This document shows, piece by piece, positions 61,308 through 64,000 of a stretch of DNA of 64,000 nt; the stretch's first letter is position 1; each line of letters starts with the position of its first letter. The position numbers and the translations under genes are program-made. The stretch comes from an uncultured Paracoccaceae bacterium (GTDB lineage: Bacteria > Pseudomonadota > Alphaproteobacteria > Rhodobacterales > Rhodobacteraceae). The notes beneath the pieces are model-generated. The model was not told the DNA's origin. It worked only from the letters and a program-made list of their open reading frames with translations, and did no database searches. Location of the stretch: positions 62,001 to 126,000 of the forward strand of contig CANNFQ010000004.1 of the NCBI GenBank assembly GCA_947503925.1. Direction: 5' to 3'.

Positions 61308-62426
61308 ATGAAATTCAGCATCGAACGCGCAGCCCTGCTAAAGGCAGTCGCGCAGGCACAATCAGTTGTAGAACGGCGGAATACGATACCGATTCTCGCC
61401 AATGTCCTGATCGAAGCTGAGGGCGATGACGTCCATTTCCGGGCCACTGATCTGGACATCGAGGTGGTGGATAAAGCCCCGGCCAAGGTTGAACGGGCAG
61501 GTGCGACAACTGTAGCTGCGGTCACGCTGAACGAAATTGTGCGCAAATTGCCGGATGGGGCGCTTGTGACATTGACAGAGGACGGTGCATCCGGCCGTCT
61601 GACAATCGAGGCCGGACGGTCAAATTTTTCGCTGGCGACCCTGCCAAAGGAAGACTTCCCTGTCATGGCGTCTTCCGATTACGCAGCGAATTTTTCCGCG
61701 CCCGCACCTGTGCTGCGCCGCCTTTTTGATAAATCCAAATTTGCGATCTCGACAGAGGAAACGCGGTATTACCTGAACGGCGTCTACATGCATGTGGCCG
61801 AAAGTGACAGCGGCAAGGTGCTACGCTGCGTGGCGACAGACGGGCACCGACTGGCGCGGATCGACGCTGATCTGCCCAAGGATGCAGAGGCGATGGCTGG
61901 CGTGATCGTGCCGCGCAAGACAGTTGGCGAACTGCGCAAGCTTTTGGATGATGACGACATGCAGATTGCCGTGTCCGTGTCTGAAACCAAGATCCGCTTT
62001 GCCACCCCCGATATCACCCTGACATCCAAGGTGATCGATGGGACATTCCCTGATTATACGCGGGTCATCCCGCAAGGAAACACACGCAAGCTGGAGGTCG
62101 ATGCCAGCGAGTTCGCAAAGGCGGTGGATCGGGTGGCAACAGTGTCTTCTGAACGGTCGCGGGCCGTCAAACTGGCATTGGACGAAGACCGGCTGATCCT
62201 GTCCGTGAACGCCCCCGATAGCGGCGCGGCAGAGGAAGAACTGGCCGTTGCCTATGGTGATGAGAGGCTAGAAATTGGCTTTAATGCCAAATACTTGCTG
62301 GAAATTGCCAGTCAGGTCGATCGCGAAAACGCTGTTTTCATGTTCAACTCCTCTGGCGATCCGACATTGATGCGCGAAGGCAATGACACCTCTGCCGTTT
62401 ATGTTGTCATGCCGATGCGCGTGTGA
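61308..62426 (+). CDS. dnaN: DNA polymerase III beta subunit (sliding clamp)
   Basis: A 372-residue clamp protein. KFSIERAALLKAVAQAQSVVERRNTIPILANVLI starts domain 1, TRYYLNGVYMHV ... LRCVATDGHRLARID lies in domain 2, and the C-terminal NSSGDPTLMREGNDTSAVYVVMPMRV closes domain 3 and the client-binding pocket. It is 125 bases after dnaA. ATG 61308 is the family start. Confidence 0.97.
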   Translation: MKFSIERAALLKAVAQAQSVVERRNTIPILANVLIEAEGDDVHFRATDLDIEVVDKAPAKVERAGATTVAAVTLNEIVRKLPDGALVTLTEDGASGRLTIEAGRSNFSLATLPKEDFPVMASSDYAANFSAPAPVLRRLFDKSKFAISTEETRYYLNGVYMHVAESDSGKVLRCVATDGHRLARIDADLPKDAEAMAGVIVPRKTVGELRKLLDDDDMQIAVSVSETKIRFATPDITLTSKVIDGTFPDYTRVIPQGNTRKLEVDASEFAKAVDRVATVSSERSRAVKLALDEDRLILSVNAPDSGAAEEELAVAYGDERLEIGFNAKYLLEIASQVDRENAVFMFNSSGDPTLMREGNDTSAVYVVMPMRV

Positions 62427-62487
62427 CGGGGTCAAAATTTTTCAAAATTTTTGAGGACAGGATTTTGGGAAATCCTGTTCAGCGCCC

Positions 62488-63588
62488 ATGACGAAACTCG
62501 CATTTCGCGAACTGACACTTTCGCATTTCCGCTCGCATAAACGTGCCGAATTGGATCTTGGCCCGCAACCCATCGCCATCTACGGCCCAAACGGGGCGGG
62601 AAAGACAAATCTGATTGAGGCGGTATCGCTGTTATCGCCGGGCCGTGGGTTGCGCCGCGCGGCGGCAGATGATCTGACCCGCAAACCCGAGGCGCTGGGG
62701 TGGAAGATCACCGGCGTTCTGCAATCCCTGCACCAGACACATGAATTGGAAACATGGGCCGAGGCCGGCAGCCCCCGCCAATTGCGTATTGATGGTAAGG
62801 CCGCACCGCAAACGGCCCTTGGCCGCATTGCCCGTATCTTGTGGCTCGTGCCATCAATGGACAGGCTCTGGATCGAAGGGGCCGAGGGGCGCAGGCGATT
62901 TCTTGACCGTGCCACGCTCAGCTTTGAACCGACGCACGCAGAGGCGGTTTTGTCCTATGAAAAGGCAATGCGGGAACGCAACCGGTTGCTCAAGGATATG
63001 GTGCGCGATCCGCATTGGTACACGGCGATCGAGGCGCAGATGGCTGATGCGACGACCGCGATCCAATCCAACCGTCGCCGTGCGATTGCGGAATTGACCG
63101 CAGCGCAGGACGCTGCCGATACCCCATTCCCGACTGCAACGCTTGCATTGACCAGTGCGGAACCGATCCCGGATGATCTGCAAGTCGCGCTGGCCGACAA
63201 CCGGCCACGCGACATGGCAGCAGGGCGCACATTGATCGGGCCGCACAGGGCGGATCTGGATGCGGTGTTCACCGATAAGGGGGTGCCAGCCAAGGATTGT
63301 TCAACAGGTGAACAGAAGGCAATTCTGATCAGCCTGATCCTGGCCAATGCGCGGGCGCTGGCCCGGGATTTCGGGGCGCCACCGATCCTGCTTTTGGATG
63401 AGGTCGCGGCCCATCTTGACGCATCACGCCGCGCTGCGCTTTATGATGAAATCTGCGATCTTGATGCGCAGGCCTTCATGACCGGGACCGGGGCAGAGCT
63501 TTTTGCCGAACTTGGGGACCGCGCCCAATATCTGGAAGTCACCGAAACCGGTGGTATCTCCGCGACCACACGAAAGGACACAGCATGA
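62488..63588 (+). CDS. recF: DNA replication and repair protein RecF
   Basis: A 366-residue SMC-like ATPase. IYGPNGAGKTNLIEAVSLLSPGRGLR is Walker A with the RecF-specific stretch; STGEQKAILISLILANARAL is the signature and PILLLDEVAAHLDASRRAALYDEI Walker B and D-loop. It loads RecA at gaps with RecO and RecR. Its stop overlaps the next gene (ATGA). Confidence 0.95.
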   Translation: MTKLAFRELTLSHFRSHKRAELDLGPQPIAIYGPNGAGKTNLIEAVSLLSPGRGLRRAAADDLTRKPEALGWKITGVLQSLHQTHELETWAEAGSPRQLRIDGKAAPQTALGRIARILWLVPSMDRLWIEGAEGRRRFLDRATLSFEPTHAEAVLSYEKAMRERNRLLKDMVRDPHWYTAIEAQMADATTAIQSNRRRAIAELTAAQDAADTPFPTATLALTSAEPIPDDLQVALADNRPRDMAAGRTLIGPHRADLDAVFTDKGVPAKDCSTGEQKAILISLILANARALARDFGAPPILLLDEVAAHLDASRRAALYDEICDLDAQAFMTGTGAELFAELGDRAQYLEVTETGGISATTRKDTA

Positions 63589-64000
63589 CCCCGCAACGCG
63601 TCACCCTGATCACACTTGGCGTTGACGATCTGGAACGGTCAAAGGCGTTTTATGCGGAACTCGGTTGGATGCCGCATTCCGAAGTACCCGGTCAGGTCGT
63701 GTTCTATCAAATCAACGGAATGGCATTTGGTTTCTTCAGGCGTGCGGCGCTGGCCAAGGAACAGAACAGGCCTGATGCCGCATTGGGAACTGGGGCGATG
63801 ACCCTTGCCCAGAATATGCAAAGCACGGCCGATGTTGACGATGCCTTCGCCAGGGCTATCGCCGCTGGTGCAACGCTGTTGGCCAAACCGGCAAAGATGG
63901 CCTGGGGCGGCTATTCCAGCTACTATGCCGATCCGGACGGGCATGTCTGGGAATGCGCCTATAATCCGTTCTGGTCACTTAACGACGATGGCAGCCTGAC
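63585..64000 (+). CDS. VOC (glyoxalase/bleomycin resistance) family protein, 3' end cut by window
   Basis: The first 138 codons are visible: MTPQRVTLITLGVDDLERSKAFYAELGW starts the vicinal-oxygen-chelate fold, and YYADPDGHVWECAYNPFW holds the metal-ligand glutamate (VWE). It could be a lyase or an isomerase; substrate unknown. It overlaps recF by 4 bases and so is translated with it. The end lies beyond the window. Confidence 0.88.
   Translation, partial: MTPQRVTLITLGVDDLERSKAFYAELGWMPHSEVPGQVVFYQINGMAFGFFRRAALAKEQNRPDAALGTGAMTLAQNMQSTADVDDAFARAIAAGATLLAKPAKMAWGGYSSYYADPDGHVWECAYNPFWSLNDDGSL

Noticed and set aside
1..64000. tRNA, rRNA or CRISPR arrays
   Set aside because: No cloverleaf-like stretch with a TTCGANTC-type arm, no rRNA text and no spaced direct repeats of 25-40 bp were noticed in the gaps between genes.

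Overview
The window looks like the chromosome of an alphaproteobacterium of the Rhodobacteraceae (Roseobacter group), probably an aerobic anoxygenic phototroph. The grounds are the late bacteriochlorophyll genes bchG, bchP and a pucC-type transporter with idi; an alphaproteobacterial flagellar set with FlaF, FlbT, two FliL proteins and DUF1217; and the run ubiE-ubiB / mutM-enoyl-CoA hydratase-rpsT-dnaA-dnaN-recF. These are judgements from recognised protein sequences; no database search was run.

Layout. From 1 to 2.9 kb: the start of a thioesterase gene, a YggT membrane protein, a PA2779/PA2778-type pair (small membrane protein plus C39-like cysteine peptidase lipoprotein) and an unknown coiled-coil membrane protein. 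From 2.9 to 10.1 kb: a minus-strand dipeptide/oligopeptide ABC operon with two tandem paralogous binding proteins, two permeases and two ATPases. From 10.5 to 15 kb: a periplasmic sensor-like protein, a proton-channel (ExbB/MotA-like) plus OmpA/MotB-like pair that is separate from the flagellar stator, and a ChaC-type gamma-glutamylcyclotransferase. From 15 to 19 kb: idi, bchP, a pucC-like gene and bchG in one minus-strand operon whose upstream region carries three TGT-N12-ACA sites, as expected for PpsR/CrtJ. From 19.2 to 22.1 kb: a small unknown gene, a ThuA-like plus Gfo/Idh/MocA pair with a LacI-type palindrome, and a DUF6165-like gene.

From 22.1 to 54.6 kb lies a flagellar gene block: motB; flgE-flgK-flgL-flgI; fliP-fliN-fliH-fliF; fliL, a small coiled-coil gene, motE-like, motA and a 746-residue exported protein; a lytic transglycosylase; flhA-fliR-flhB-fliJ-like; flgB-flgC-fliE-fliQ-flgF-flgG-flgA-flgH-fliL2; fliI; DUF1217-flbT-flaF and fliC; flgJ-flgN-like; fliK-flgD. 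Together they encode rod, hook, rings, export gate, stator and filament. I recognise no fliG, fliM or fliD here. A 1.4-kb decayed stretch (28.0 to 29.5 kb) between the convergent flgI and fliP genes holds an IS3-family transposase remnant and an AraC-type regulator remnant.

From 54.6 kb to the end is a housekeeping region: ubiE-ubiB (ubiquinone synthesis), mutM (DNA repair), an enoyl-CoA hydratase, rpsT with a strong terminator, dnaA, dnaN, recF and the start of a VOC-family gene. I saw no tRNA, rRNA or CRISPR array. No complete mobile element is present.
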